Shown here: positions 44,045 to 55,800 of the stretch, one piece after another
Numbering within the stretch: position 1 is the first letter of the stretch
Layout: the number at the start of each line of letters is the position of its first letter
DNA from: Fagopyrum homotropicum
Lineage: Eukaryota; Streptophyta; Magnoliopsida; Caryophyllales; Polygonaceae
DNA length: 64,000 bases
Direction: 5' to 3'
Assembly: GCA_033239125.1 (NCBI GenBank)
Contig: BSWB01000004.1
Span: forward strand, 81,372,501 to 81,436,500
Notes under the pieces: generated by a model
Told to the model about the DNA's origin: nothing
The model's database searches: none
What the model saw: the letters and a program-made list of their open reading frames with translations, nothing else
Program-made: the position numbers and the translations under genes

Positions 44045-47000
44045 TCATTCTAGGTGAAGTGGGGCAATCATATCCACCCGATCTCCCGGGACATACTTCT
44101 TCAACCGGTGCCCATTCACCTTGAAATCTTCACAATGCTCCCCTCCTATCTTAATAGCTCCATGGGGGAAGATCTTCTTCACCACGTATGGCCCGGTCCA
44201 TCTTGATTTTATCTTTCCGGGGAAAAGCCGCAGCCTTGAGTTGAAAAGAAGGACAAGGTCTCCTTCACTCAACTCCTTCGGAATGAGGCGCTTGTCGTGC
44301 CACCGTTTGGTTCTCTCCTTGTAGATCCGGGCATTCTCATAAGCATCCAACCGGATCTCCTCAAGAGCGTTTATGTCTAGCAATCTCTTCTCACCGGCTT
44401 CCTTGAGGTCAAAATTTAGCCACTTAATGGCCTAATAAGCTCTATGCTCCATCTCTACCGGAAGGTGGCAAGACTTGCCATAGACTAACTTGTAGGGGGT
44501 GGTGCCAATTGGTGTCTTGAAAGCGGTTCGATATGCCCACAAGGCATCATTGAGCTTCATAGCCCAATCCTTTCTATTCCTAGAGACCGTCTTCTCAAGA
44601 ATTCCCTTTATCTCCCGGTTGGAGATCTCCACTTGGCCACTAGTTTGGGGATGGTAAGGTGTTGCCACCTTATGACTCACCCCATACTTAGCCAAAAGTG
44701 CCCCAAAGTTCCTATTAGTGAAGTGCTTCCCTCCATCACTTATGATCACCCTTGGTGTTCCAAACCTAGGAAAGATCACTCGGTTGAAGAACCACACTAC
44801 AACCTTGGCATCATTTGTAGGAGAGGCGATTGCCTCCACCCATCTTGAAACATAGTCAACCGCCAATAGGATGTAGAGGTTACCACATGAAGAAGGGAAT
44901 GGTCCCATGAAGTCCACACCCCACACATCAAATATCTCCACTTCTTGTATGTTGTTCAAGGGCATCTCATTCCTCCTTGAGATGTTGCCCGTCCTTTGGC
45001 AAGCATCACAAGCTACCACAAAGCCTTGCACATCCTTGAACAAACTTGGCCAAAAGAAGCCCGATTGCAACACCTTCGCACATGTCTCGTGTGAGCTAGC
45101 ATGGCCTCCACATGGCAAGGAGTGACAATGGCGGATCACACTCTCCACCTCATCCTCCGGTATGCATCTTCTAAACATTCCATCCGGCCCTCTCTTGAAC
45201 AAAAGTGGTTCACTCCAATAGTAGTGCCTCACATCCTTGAAGAACTTCTTTCTTTGGGCATATCTTAATCCGGGAGGCACTTCCTCACACACAAGATAGT
45301 TCACAATGTCGGCATACCATGGTTCACTTCCTCTAGACACTTGGAACAAGCACTCCTCCACCATTTGCAATTGCTCATCCCGGAATGAATCATCAATCGG
45401 GATATCATCTCTCTCAAGTCCTAATGGTGGGAGTCTACTAAGGTGATCCGCCACGGAGTTCTCGGATCCCTTCTTGTCCCTGATTTCCAAATCAAACTCT
45501 TGAAGAAGAAGGATCCACCGAATCAACCTAGGCTTGGCATCCTTCTTAGTAAGTAGATAACGGATCGCAGCATGATCCGCATAAACAATGACCTTCGCTC
45601 CAACAAGATATGAGCGGAACTTCTCAAATGCATACACAACCGCTAGCAACTCCTTCTCGGTGGTAGCATAATTGAGTTTGGCATCATCTAGCATCTTGCT
45701 AGCATACTAAATGGCATGTGTGCGCCCATCTTTCCTTTGCCCCAAAACAGCCCCAACGGCTACATCGCTTGCATCACACATGATCTCAAACGGTAAACTC
45801 CAATCCGGAGGTTGCATGATAGGTGCGGAGATCAAAGCGTTCTTCAACCTACAAAAAGCCTCAAGGCAATCCTTGGAGAAAACAAACTCAACATCTTTCA
45901 TTAGTAGGTTAGTAAGAGGCTTAGAAATTTTAGAGAAGTCTTGAATGAACCTCCGGTAAAAACCGGCATGCCCTAAGAAACTCCTTACCCCTTTCACCGA
46001 GGTAGGTGGTGGCAACTTCTCTTTCGTCTCAATCTTGGCCCTATCAACCTCAATGCCACGGTTGGACACCAAGTGTCCCAACACAATGCCTTCACTTACC
46101 ATGAAGTGGCATTTTTCCCAATTCAAGACAAGATTTGTCTCCTCACATCTTTTCAATACTAATGACAAGTTAGCCAAGCAATTATCAAAGGAAGAACCAT
46201 AAACAGAGAAATCATCCATGAACACTTCCATGATATTTTCAATGTATTCCGAAAAGATAGCCATCATACACCTTTGGAAGGTGGTGGGTGCATTACACAA
46301 CCCAAATGGCATTCTCCTATATGCAAAAGTACCCCATGGACATGTAAAGGTGGTTTTCTCTTGGTCATCGGGGTGGATAGGGATTTGGAAGAATCCACTA
46401 TAGCCATCTAAATAGCAAAAGTGAGAGTGTTGAGCTAACCTTTCTAGCATTTGGTCAATGAAAGGAAGAGGGAAGTGATCTTTCCTAGAGGCCATGTTCA
46501 ATTTCCTATAGTCAATACACATCCTCCATCTCGTAACCGTCCTAGTTGGGATCAGTTCGTTGTTCTCATTAGTCACTACGGTCATCCCACCCTTCTTAGG
46601 AACTACATGAACGGGACTAACCCACTTACTATCAGACATAGGGTAGATAATCCCCGCATCTAGCAGCTTAATGATCTTTTTCTTAACCACCTCTTTCATT
46701 ATAGGATTCAATCTTCTTTGATGTTCAATAGAGGGTTTATGGTTATCTTCCATCAATATCTTATGCATGCACAAAGAAGGTTTTATGCCAACTAAATCAT
46801 CAATGGTATAGCCAATGGCTTTCCTATGCAATCTTAGCTCATGCAACAACTTAGCAAGTTCATCATCATTCAAGCATACATTCACAATCACCGGATATGT
46901 AGAATTATCACCAAGGAAAGCATACTTTAAATGAGAGGGGAGGGGTTTGAGTTCAAGTTTAGGAGGACCTTTATCGAGTGGAGACGATCTAAATAAGGTT

Positions 47001-49792
47001 GGATGAGATGAATCCAAAGCAAATGAAGACCCTCCAAGGCTCCTTGCAGCTTGATTATCAATGAGGTATGATTCTGGGGAAACCACGGCCAACTCCACGG
47101 TTGGCTCTACATCCACGGCCGTGGAAGTCACCAAGCTTGCACGTTGGAGCTTTCCAGAGAGTTCTACGGCCGTGGACTGCATTCCACGCCCGTGGAACTT
47201 TCAGATGCTGAGCATGCCTTCGTGAACTTCAGTTTCAACTCTAGTCTCCTTTTCTAGTACTTCCAAGGCCTTGATCTCTTCATTGCAAGCCTCCTCAACA
47301 CCTTCCTCCATCAAACTTAAGGTAAGAACCTTCTCCAAGGGGTCCTTGATCAAGATCGAGCTCACAACTTCTCTAGACTCCTCTTGCTCGACTATGTTGA
47401 ACATATCTTCATCAAGGGTTGGCCCTTTCATCATTGTGGACAACTTGAACTTGATGTTCTCTTCTCCAATGTTAAAAGAGAGAACTCCATTCTTGCAATC
47501 CACTAGGAATCCGGAAGTGGCTAGGAAAGATCTTCCTAAGATGATGGGAACGGGGTAGTCCGCCGGGATGTCCAAAACAACGAAGTCTATGGGCACATAG
47601 AACTTCCCTAGTTGCACCGGAATGTCTTCCAAGATCCCAACCGGGTGAGTAATAGAGCGGTCCGCCATGTAAAGGGTCATCTTGACCGGTTTAGGCTCTC
47701 CTAACCCAACCTTGTTGCAAAGTGCAAGCGGTATGATGCTTACACTTGCCCCAAGATCACAAAGGGCTTCATACTTCACATCTCTCACTCCAATTGGGAC
47801 ACAAAAGGAACCCGGATCTCTTAGCTTAGGAGGCATCTCCTCCTTCATTGTTTGGATCAATTCCGAGGACCTCTTCGTCATTCTTATCTCCCCATACTCC
47901 TCCAACATCCTTTTGTTGGAGAGTATCTCCTTCAAGAACTTGCCATATGCCGGCATTCCTAAAATAGCATCCATGAACGGAATATTAATATGCAATTTAG
48001 ACATAAGTTCAAGGAATTTACCAATGTGATTGTTTAAACGAGCCCTTGCTCTTGATTGAGGGAATGGTAGTGGCGGCTTGTATGGAAGCGGTGCCACATA
48101 AGTTGGCTCAACATCCTTGCTCTTGCCTCCATCTTCTTGCACTATCTCTTCTTCAACCACTACTTGTTTTCCCTTAGCATTATCCCTTGGCAAGGGATCC
48201 TACATACTCAACCCACTCCTCGTTGTAATGGCCAACACTTGGCCTCTTGGGTTGTCTTTGGTCCTTCCGGGAAGCTTTCCCGGATCTCTATGGGCTTCAC
48301 CCCCCTTTTGGAACACTTGTGCTTCCAACACCTTTTGAGCCTTAGAGATGGAAGTCACCGTGCTCTCAAGACCACTCAACCTTCCAAGCAATTGCTCAAA
48401 TATCATTTCGGTCCTATCCTTTGGAGGTTGAGTAAATCCGGGTGGAGGTTCTTGTGAAGCTTTTGGTGGTGGAGTTATGCTTGTGGAAGCGGGAGGGTTC
48501 AAGGCTCCATCCGGGTTAGAGTAGGAAAAACCGGGATGGTTGTGGTTGGGCCGGTAATTGTGGAATTGCCGGTTGTTGTTGAAGTTCCTTGGGCCTTGGT
48601 AGTTGTTGTAATTGCCCCTTCCCATGTAGTTCACATCTTCCTCCTTGGAAGACAAATTAGCTTGCACTTGCACTTGAGGAGTTGCTTGGTTCTTCAAAGT
48701 TGTAGCACACAACTCCCTCAAAGACTTTAGCTCGTTGTTGATGGCGTCAAGCTCAAAATTGCTCATGGTGACTTCACTCACCTCATATGCTCCCGCCTTT
48801 CTCCCTTCACTCTTCCTATGGGAGTATTTCTCAATCACTAGAGCTTGTTTCTCCACAAACTCCCAAGCTTCATCCTCATGCTTTTCCATGAAAGTCCCAC
48901 CGGAAAGAGATTGGAGCTTGAATTGGCTATCTTCATCAAGTCCCTTGAAGTAGATTTCCAATAGCTCAATTTTTGGTATACCATGGTGTGGACAATCTAG
49001 GAGAAGATCTTTGAACCTCTCCCAAGATTTGAACAAACTCTCTCTATCCTTCATCACGAAGGCGTTGATCTTCCCTCTTAACTCGGTAGTCTTGGAAGGT
49101 GGGAAGAACTTAGTCAAAAACTCGGTTGTCATCTCCTCCCAAGTACTCACTCGCCCTTGTGGAATTGATTGATACCAAGCCAAGGCTTTATCCTTAAGAG
49201 AAAAGGAAAAAGCCCTAAGCTTATGGTTGTTGCTCTCCAATCTTGGCGGTCTAAGAGTCTCCATCAAAATCTCATAGTTCATCAAGTGTTGATGAGGAGA
49301 CCCTCCTTCCATCCCTCCAAATTGATTATGCCGGATCATTTGTAGAACTTGAGGGTGGAGTTCGTAGTTGTGGGTTGCGGGATCTCCTAAGTTCACACCC
49401 GGACGGTGTGCTCTTTGTGTCGGATCCATACGACTCCCTAATGTTTGTGGCTCTTCAATTGCAATGGGCACAACCCTAACATTCGCCGCCGGCTGCGGTT
49501 GTGGTGGTGGAGGAGGTGGAGGTTGTTGACGATTAAGCTCTTCTTGTACAAGGGCTTGCCTAATCTCATCAATCTCCCTCCTAGTTGCTTCTTGCCTCTC
49601 ATTGGCAAGTCTCCTTTCTTCCTCCAAGAGCTCATCTCTTAGCCTTATTTACTCTAAAGCCTCATCTAATTCAGCTTGGAGATCTCTTCCGGCAATCTCT
49701 TTTCCCTTTTTAATGCTCTTGGATCTAGATCTAAGGGTTTTCTCCGGTTCGGGATCGAATGGAGCTAAATCCTTGCCACGAGATCTTCGCAT
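44045..49792 (-). pseudogene. gag-pol: element F gag-pol polyprotein, five stops
   Basis: One uninterrupted reading frame apart from stops at 49649, 48200, 47201, 45707 and 44432 (leftmost base of each). It starts at the shared ATG (complement of 49790-49792, MRRSRGKDLAP) and ends at a TGA at 44045-44047. Same domain order as element C: gag core (DKALAWYQSIPQG, LLDCPHHGIP), N/Q/Y-rich stretch (GNYNNYQGPRNFNNNRQF), protease (CDLGASVSIIP, ILGRSFLATSG with Ser for Pro), linker with CCACGGCCGTGG copies (47077-47198), RT (FMDDFSVYG), RNase H (CDASD, YADH where siblings have YTDH), integrase (CDACQR, DFMGPFP, SDGGKHF, EISNREIK). No frameshift was found. Confidence 0.9.
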
Positions 49793-49909
49793 ACACCTAA
49801 AGAGTAAGAGATGTCCTGAAAAGTAAAGACACAAACCAAAGAGAAATCAAAAGCAACAAGAAAGATCTACACTAAAAACAATCACAAAATAGAATCAATC
49901 TAGACGTAG

Positions 49910-49927
49910 TCCCCGGCAACGGCACCA
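49910..49927 (-). other. primer binding site (tRNA-Asp) of element F
   Basis: Minus-strand TGGTGCCGTTGCCGGGGA. One C-to-T change from the site of A at a CpG. Confidence 0.85.
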
Positions 49928-49933
49928 AAAACT

Positions 49934-51752
49934 TGTTACGCTAAGAACGTGTGTACGCAATAAGCTTTAAATTTATAAACTCGATATATTTCTCCTAACT
50001 CCTAGCGAACCCGCAGTGTACGGGACGTTTGTAGTAGGGATAGTATTCCGAGGTCGAACACAAAGACTAAGGTGAGATTGATTCGATTTATGATTAAGTT
50101 TGGTGAAGATTTAGGTTGTAGAAAAGAGAAAGAAATAAAGAAATGAAAACCTCAATGTTTTTGGTTGGTTTTTAGGTGATCAATCAAGGATCACAAATGA
50201 TGCAAAGTAAACAATCAACAAAGCTAACGAATCAACACAAACAAACAAGCTAAACACGAGATATGAATCAAGAGAGAAAAGCGAATTCTAGGGGTTGGAA
50301 GTTCTGGTTATGGCATAGGACTCAAGTTATCTAATCATCCTTGGATTAACTATGATATGTTGGGAGCGAGTTTTTCTAGATTGGGATCAATCACCGGGTA
50401 GGTCTCCTGGTCCACTAGTCCGTCCCTAAGGTCTCATGACCGGGTAAGTCTCTAAGAGCCTAAGGGATGGAATTCTACACAAACCGGATTGTAACCTAGG
50501 GATCTAACCTATCCTTACCGGGTAAGTCTCGAAAGGGTTAGTCCTAAACAACTATCCTAGCACACTTAGTCCAATGGCGGCTTATGAGGCTCACCACTAC
50601 CTAGGGTTTGTCATCTTTGAAATCTAAGAGTAAGAATCACCGGGTAAGTCTCTCCTAACACTTAGTTGCTACACTAGGTCACCCTAGGGTAGATTTAACT
50701 CAACAAACACTAGGATTTCAACATTCTAACAATCTAAAGCTAGATCCATCGAACCAGGGAGAATCACGGGCTGTTCTACCAAGTCCACGGCCATGGTTTG
50801 GCAAGAACAAACCGTGGACTCCAACAGAGGCTACGTTCAAGAAAGTAACTCATCCAAGGGAAAATCTAAGTCCATCCTATCATAGTCCTAGCCATAACCA
50901 TCCTTTCCTTACCCTAGAATCACATCTATTTAGCCTACAACATTCATCATAACAATCGAAATCATCAAACATAAAATCATGGCTTCCATTTGCAAGATAA
51001 TGAAGAGAAAGAGATGAACAAGTGAAGTAAACAAACCAAGCTGAAGGTAAGATTAAAATGACTCACAACCCTTCCAAAAGAAGGTTTAGATGGTTCATAC
51101 AACTCTAGAAATCGATTCTGAAATTCTTCACTACAAAAGCTATCAAGGTCTAACAATGGTGTGTTCTTCTCCTTCCTCTCCAATGGAGCTCTTCTTCCTC
51201 CTCCAATGGTAGCTTCCCTCCTTAGAGAATCTTCTTGTTGAGGTAGTGAATGTGGAATTGGATGGTGGAATGGAAGATGAAAAGATACTCTCTCAGCCAA
51301 TGCAGGACCACTTTTATACTACAACTTTGCAAGAGTTGGCCAAGAGATCGTGGCACAGCTGTCACAACCGCCTGGCAAGAACCACGGTCGGTTCCACGGC
51401 CGTGTACCTTCAGTGAACCGTGGTTTGGTGCTTCAGCGTTGCCTTGGTTCATTAAGCTTTGATTTGGTGCATGGCTTGTGTTGGCAAGGTTCCATGAGTC
51501 CTCCTTAGCCCTTAGCTTGCAGCCTAATGAGTCCGAGGGTGTATCATCTTGATGAACGATCCTCAAACGTTTCGTTTAAGCTTCTAAATCTCCCAAAATA
51601 CCTACAAAGCAATGCAAAAGTCCGTATAGACGTCTATCTCGACAAAATACGCTAATTGAGTGCAAACGTCGTGATTTAGTGCTAAACCATGCATGAATGA
51701 GTGGGAAATCTATCTAAATGACTACCTAAACTAAGTCATAAATCGTTTATCA
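49934..51752 (-). mobile_element. 5' LTR of element F
   Basis: 1819 bp, TGTTACGC...CGTTTATCA on the plus strand. TATA box at 51311-51320 (minus). Motif block 1 at 51380-51424 and block 2 at 50762-50820. Confidence 0.92.
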
Positions 51753-53556
51753 ATGTGACAAAGGATCTTACAAGAGGCTCTTGTACACCTTACTTAGTGA
51801 ATCCAAGTATGAGTATGATGTACCATGATGTGAGACGCTCATATTGGTGGGGAGGGCTGAAGCCCTATGTAGCCAGATTTGTGGCACAGTGTGCGACCTG
51901 TCAGTAGGTCAAGATATAGCATTATAGACATGGAGGTGAGCTCAATCCACTGCCAGTACTGTAGTGGAAGTGGGAGGACGTCTCCATGGACTTTGTGACC
52001 GGATTGAGGCCCAGTAGAAGTTTTGATGATATTTGGGTTGTTGTTTGACAGATTGACGAAGACGGAACGTTTCATTCCTATCAGAGAGACATGGCCAGTG
52101 AGCAGATTGACTGAGGAGTACACTAGACAGATAGTGAGACTCCATGGTGTACCTAGGATGATCGTCTCTAATCAAGATGGACGGTTTACCTCGAGATTTT
52201 AGCAGCAGATTCAGACTGCTTTAGGGATGAGTCTACACTTCAAGATTGCGTTTCACCCCCAAATAGATTGTCAGTCAGAGAGGACCATCCAGACCCTGGA
52301 GGATATGCTGCGAGCTTGTGTGTTGGATTGGGGACAGGGATGGTCTGATTAACTCCCATTGGTTGAGTTCTCATACAACAACAACTAGTATGCATCAATT
52401 GGGATGGCTCCTTGTGAAGCACTGTATGGACATAGGTGTCGTAAACCTTTATGTTGGGATGAGCCTAGCAGTATTAGTGGGATAGCGCCATAGCAGATTA
52501 AGGATGATATGGCTCGAATAGCGATGATTAGAGAGATGATGTTGGCTACACAAAGTCGCTAGAAGTCATATGTAGACAAGAGACGTTAACCTCATGAGTT
52601 CATAGTGGGAGCTCAAGTCTGGTTGAGAGTATCTCCGATGCGAGGCGTCAAACGTTTTGGCATAAAGCAGAAGTTGAGTCCCCGATATGTCGGTTCTTTC
52701 AAGATATTGGATAAAGTTGGGAGGGAAGCCTACAGATTAGCTTTGTCTCCGAGGTTAGAGGGTGTTCACCCTGTGTTCCATGCATCTCAGCTGATGGAGT
52801 ATATACTAGATCCGAGGCACATTGTGAGTTGTGATGACTTGGTGGTTGTGCCAAACCACATCTTTGTTATGCATCCTATTACAGTCCTAGAACGAGGTGT
52901 GTGACGCTTGCGTTCGAAGGACATTTCTATGTCGAGGATACAGTGGTCGAGACGAGGACCTGAGGAGGCTACATGGGAGATTTAGGATAGTATCCAAAGG
53001 AACTATCCAGACTTTTATGCTGAGATAGATGCACCTAGGGTTGATGAATATATCTTAGTGCTATCTTGGTGAGTATGTGATTATACGCTTATGTGCTTAC
53101 ATGCCTTGATGTGTTTATTCCATGCTAGCCATGATGGGATTTATGATCTTATTAGATCTTGATATGCCAGTCTGATATATGATTACAATTGGAGATGGTT
53201 CTCTCCTCCATGCTATCTGAGTGCGATTAGGATTCAGTTGAAGATGTTTGTTTCCTCCATGATACCTTGATAGACATAGATCATTGGTGATGTTATTCCT
53301 CTATGAGTTGTATATGAGTATGATTTAGCTAGAGATGTGCTTCCTCTATGCCTTTGGATAGCGTTATGGCCCTGTTTTCTAGAGTTGATGATTCCTCCAT
53401 GTTGGTGTTTGAGGTTATAGATTGATATAGGTCGTGACCTGTTGAATGGAGATGTGATACCTCCAATAGAGAGAGATTTAAACCTCGGCTTATGGGTCCG
53501 AGAGGATTTGAAATTTTGCATGTTTCGGGATGAAACTTGTTTTTAGGGGGGTGAGA
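51753..53556 (+). pseudogene. chromovirus integrase remnant, plus strand
   Basis: Begins in the integrase zinc finger (YHDVRRSYWWGGLKPYVARFVAQCATCQ), then VSMDFVTGLRPSRSFDDIWVVV, FHPQ-type core with many stops, VEFSYNNN.YASIGMAPCEALYG, and an open stretch 52605-52904 (VSPMRGVKRFG, LSPRYVGSFKILDKVG, LSPRLEGVHPVFHASQL). After the stop, ISMSRIQWSRRGPEEATWEI resembles the chromodomain-like tail of plant chromoviruses. The region to 53530 has no frame. The PPT (TTTTTAGGGGGGTGAGA, 53540-53556) precedes the LTR. Its 5' part is missing because F occupies the left side. Confidence 0.8.
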
Positions 53557-53598
53557 TGTAAGAGCCTTAGTTGTTGAGTTGCTGAGATGAGTGCTGAA

Positions 53599-53695
53599 GG
53601 CCGCTCTTGCGTGACCCAAAGGCCGCCCCTGCGGTTTGCCTGGGGCGCACCTGCGCCTCACTAAGCCGCCCATACGGTTTAGGGTGTGCTGCAGC
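53599..53695. promoter_or_regulatory. CCGC-N4-GCGG motif block 1, chromovirus LTR
   Basis: GGCCGCTCTTGCG, GGCCGCCCCTGCGG, GGCGCACCTGCGCC and GCCGCCCATACGG in under 100 bp. A second block (GCCGCCCCTGCGCC, GCCGCCCCTACGGCC) is at 54206-54292. Confidence 0.6.
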
Positions 53696-54952
53696 CGCCT
53701 TTGTTGACTCTTGACCCGTGCTTTACCCCTTTCGTTCCTTTCTAAGCTTTCTTCTCTCTTCTTCCTGATGAGGGTTCCCCATTTACATCTTCATCTTCTT
53801 CCTCACGTCCTTCTTCTTATCTTCCTCCTTTGGATCTCTTCTTGATCTTTGGTGGAGTTTGTGTGAGTTTAAGAGCTTATGAGCTTGGGTTGTTGTGTTT
53901 GATGATGTTGTGCTTGTGATTTGGCTAGCTTGGAGGTTATGGTGAGAGGTTTTTCCTCTGTATAGGTTCAGCTTGGTAGGTTTGTCTTCCATCTCTTCCT
54001 ATCTTTCTTCTTTCTTGCTTCTTTCCTTCTTTCCTTCAATCCTAACTTAGGTTCAACACGTTTGATCTTGTGGCAGCCTTGATTGGCTTCAATTATTATA
54101 TATATATGTATGTATATGTATGTGTATGGCTGCTGGATGAAGAAGGTGAAAAGAAGATCGAGTGAAGAAGCCAAGGACAGCCAGAAGTGCACCTTCTGCA
54201 CACCAGCCGCCCCTGCGCCTCTTTGGACCACCCCAATGCCGGGTGTGAGCGGCCCCAACACCACCTCCTAGCCGCCCCTACGGCCATCTGCACCAGCTTT
54301 GCCTTGCTCTTGGTTCTGCAGGTGTGTCTTGCTTCTAGGCTTGCATATGGATGGTATCGCCTCTTCATTTCCTAGTATGGAAGTGTAGTACCATGCTAGG
54401 GTTAGATGAGAGTATTTGGATGATGTATGATCATGCTATGCCTTATACAGATTTTGAGGATTACTAGGTTGTGAGGCTTAGGTTAAGGATGATCCTATGG
54501 ATCCCTTGAGTCTAGGTGTGACCCCTTTGATTGATAGGAGATTGATATATCTCCATGCCTTGTTATTAGGCAGTGTACCGTTCAGGATTGGAGGTTGATT
54601 GTGGTTGAGTGTTATACAAGGTTGAGGTAGATTCGTAGGACTTTCTTAGCTACCATCCTTATAATAGGTGTTTGCATGAGTGTTGTGTGTATTATATGTT
54701 TGCTATGTTACCATGTGATGTCGTTTATTACCGACCTATGTTTTATTTATAGCCCCGTATGTGTGGTTGTGATAACTTTTTCGTTTCATCCCGCCGTCGA
54801 GTCTGGGAGGTTCTTTGACGTTAGGCCACCTAGTATACAGGAAGGTGCAATCCAATCCCATAGGGTACACGGGTTGTGTGACGGACACTACTTCCAGATG
54901 GCTAGCAGGCCCAAAGGCTTGGATGATACGTTCCTCGTGTCACATAGTTTCA

Positions 54953-54954
<2 letters not shown>

Positions 54955-55046
<92 letters not shown>
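54955..55046. repeat. (TA)n microsatellite
   Basis: An unbroken TA run of about 92 bp (about 46 units) inside the chromovirus LTR. The matching place in the minus-strand LTR (about 13765-13778) has only a short 'tatatatatg'. Confidence 0.9.
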
Positions 55047-55047
<1 letters not shown>

Positions 55048-55535
55048 GATTTGAGTGAATGACTATTATATAAAGATAACAAATGGGTAAATGTGTGATA
55101 GCATGTCGATGTGTTTATCTTTCAAGATTGTGCTTGTGCTTATGAATTATCTTATATATGTATGGTTAGTTAATGGTTTTAAACCATGTTGTAGATGCCC
55201 TGTAGGATAGGCATGCTACTCAGTAATCTACGGGGTGGCAGGTCGAGGACCTCTCGTACATAGGATGGTTGTGGCTTTTTGGGTTGTTTATGTTTCCCTC
55301 TTGGGTGAGGATGATGTTTTGTTTACCTCCTACGTGAGGATGTTATTATATACTCGACTGTGATCTTGTTTACCCTTTTTGGTTGTATAGTCTATACAAC
55401 TTTATGTATTTGTTTTATATCTGTCAGAGCCATGTTGCAAGGTCTAGTGAACTTGTTTTCACGCTAGGGTCAGGATCCAGTGTGAGATCGTAGCCCAATC
55501 TGACACTCCGAGTCCCGCAAATTCGGGGTGTTACA

Positions 55536-55800
55536 GGATAGACATCGTAATGTGTTAGATGTTGGTAGGAGGACCGTGACTGTCACTATTGAGTCGAGTC
55601 AGATTGAGTTTTTTCGGGATCAGGACCTTGGAAAGTCGGGTATGGTTATTAGCGCAGTACGAGCAGCGAGGCTGATAGCACATGGCTGTGGTGCCTTTTG
55701 GTGGTATGCCACCAACGAGAGCGAGAGTCCAACATTAGAGGACATCCTAGTGGTCTGCGAGTTTCTGGATGTGTTTTCCGAGTGTTCGCTCCATAAGGTG
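55536..55800 (+). pseudogene. chromovirus PR-RT linker fragment, plus strand
   Basis: Directly after the LTR an open frame reads KSGMVISAVRAARLIAHGCGAFWWYATNESESPTLEDILVVCEFLDVFSE, the segment between protease and RT in plant chromoviruses. It cannot be the interior of the element whose 3' LTR ends at 55535, so it is a separate copy that served as target. It is cut by the LTR of element E at 55801. Confidence 0.75.

Larger units (their letters stand above)
41702..51752 (-). mobile_element. element F, Athila-like, minus strand
   Basis: Right to left: 5' LTR 49934-51752, primer site 49910-49927, gag-pol 49792-44045, PPT 42462-42477, truncated 3' LTR 41702-42461. It belongs to the same subfamily as C, with near-identical sequence by eye, and lies tail to tail with it. 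Its right end abuts chromovirus sequence (ATGTG at 51753-51757 is the likely TSD copy); the left copy is lost with the LTR end. Confidence 0.92.
53557..55535 (+). mobile_element. chromovirus 3' LTR, plus strand
   Basis: 1979 bp, TGTAAGAGCC...GGGGTGTTACA. Contains two blocks of GCCGCCCCTGCGG-type motifs (53599-53695 and 54206-54292), the same motif as in element D although the lineages differ, and a long TA microsatellite. Its right half matches the truncated LTR at 13289-14056. Confidence 0.88.

Noticed and set aside
54676..55062. 128-codon frame ending in Tyr-Ile repeats
   Set aside because: Produced by the TA microsatellite within a chromovirus LTR.
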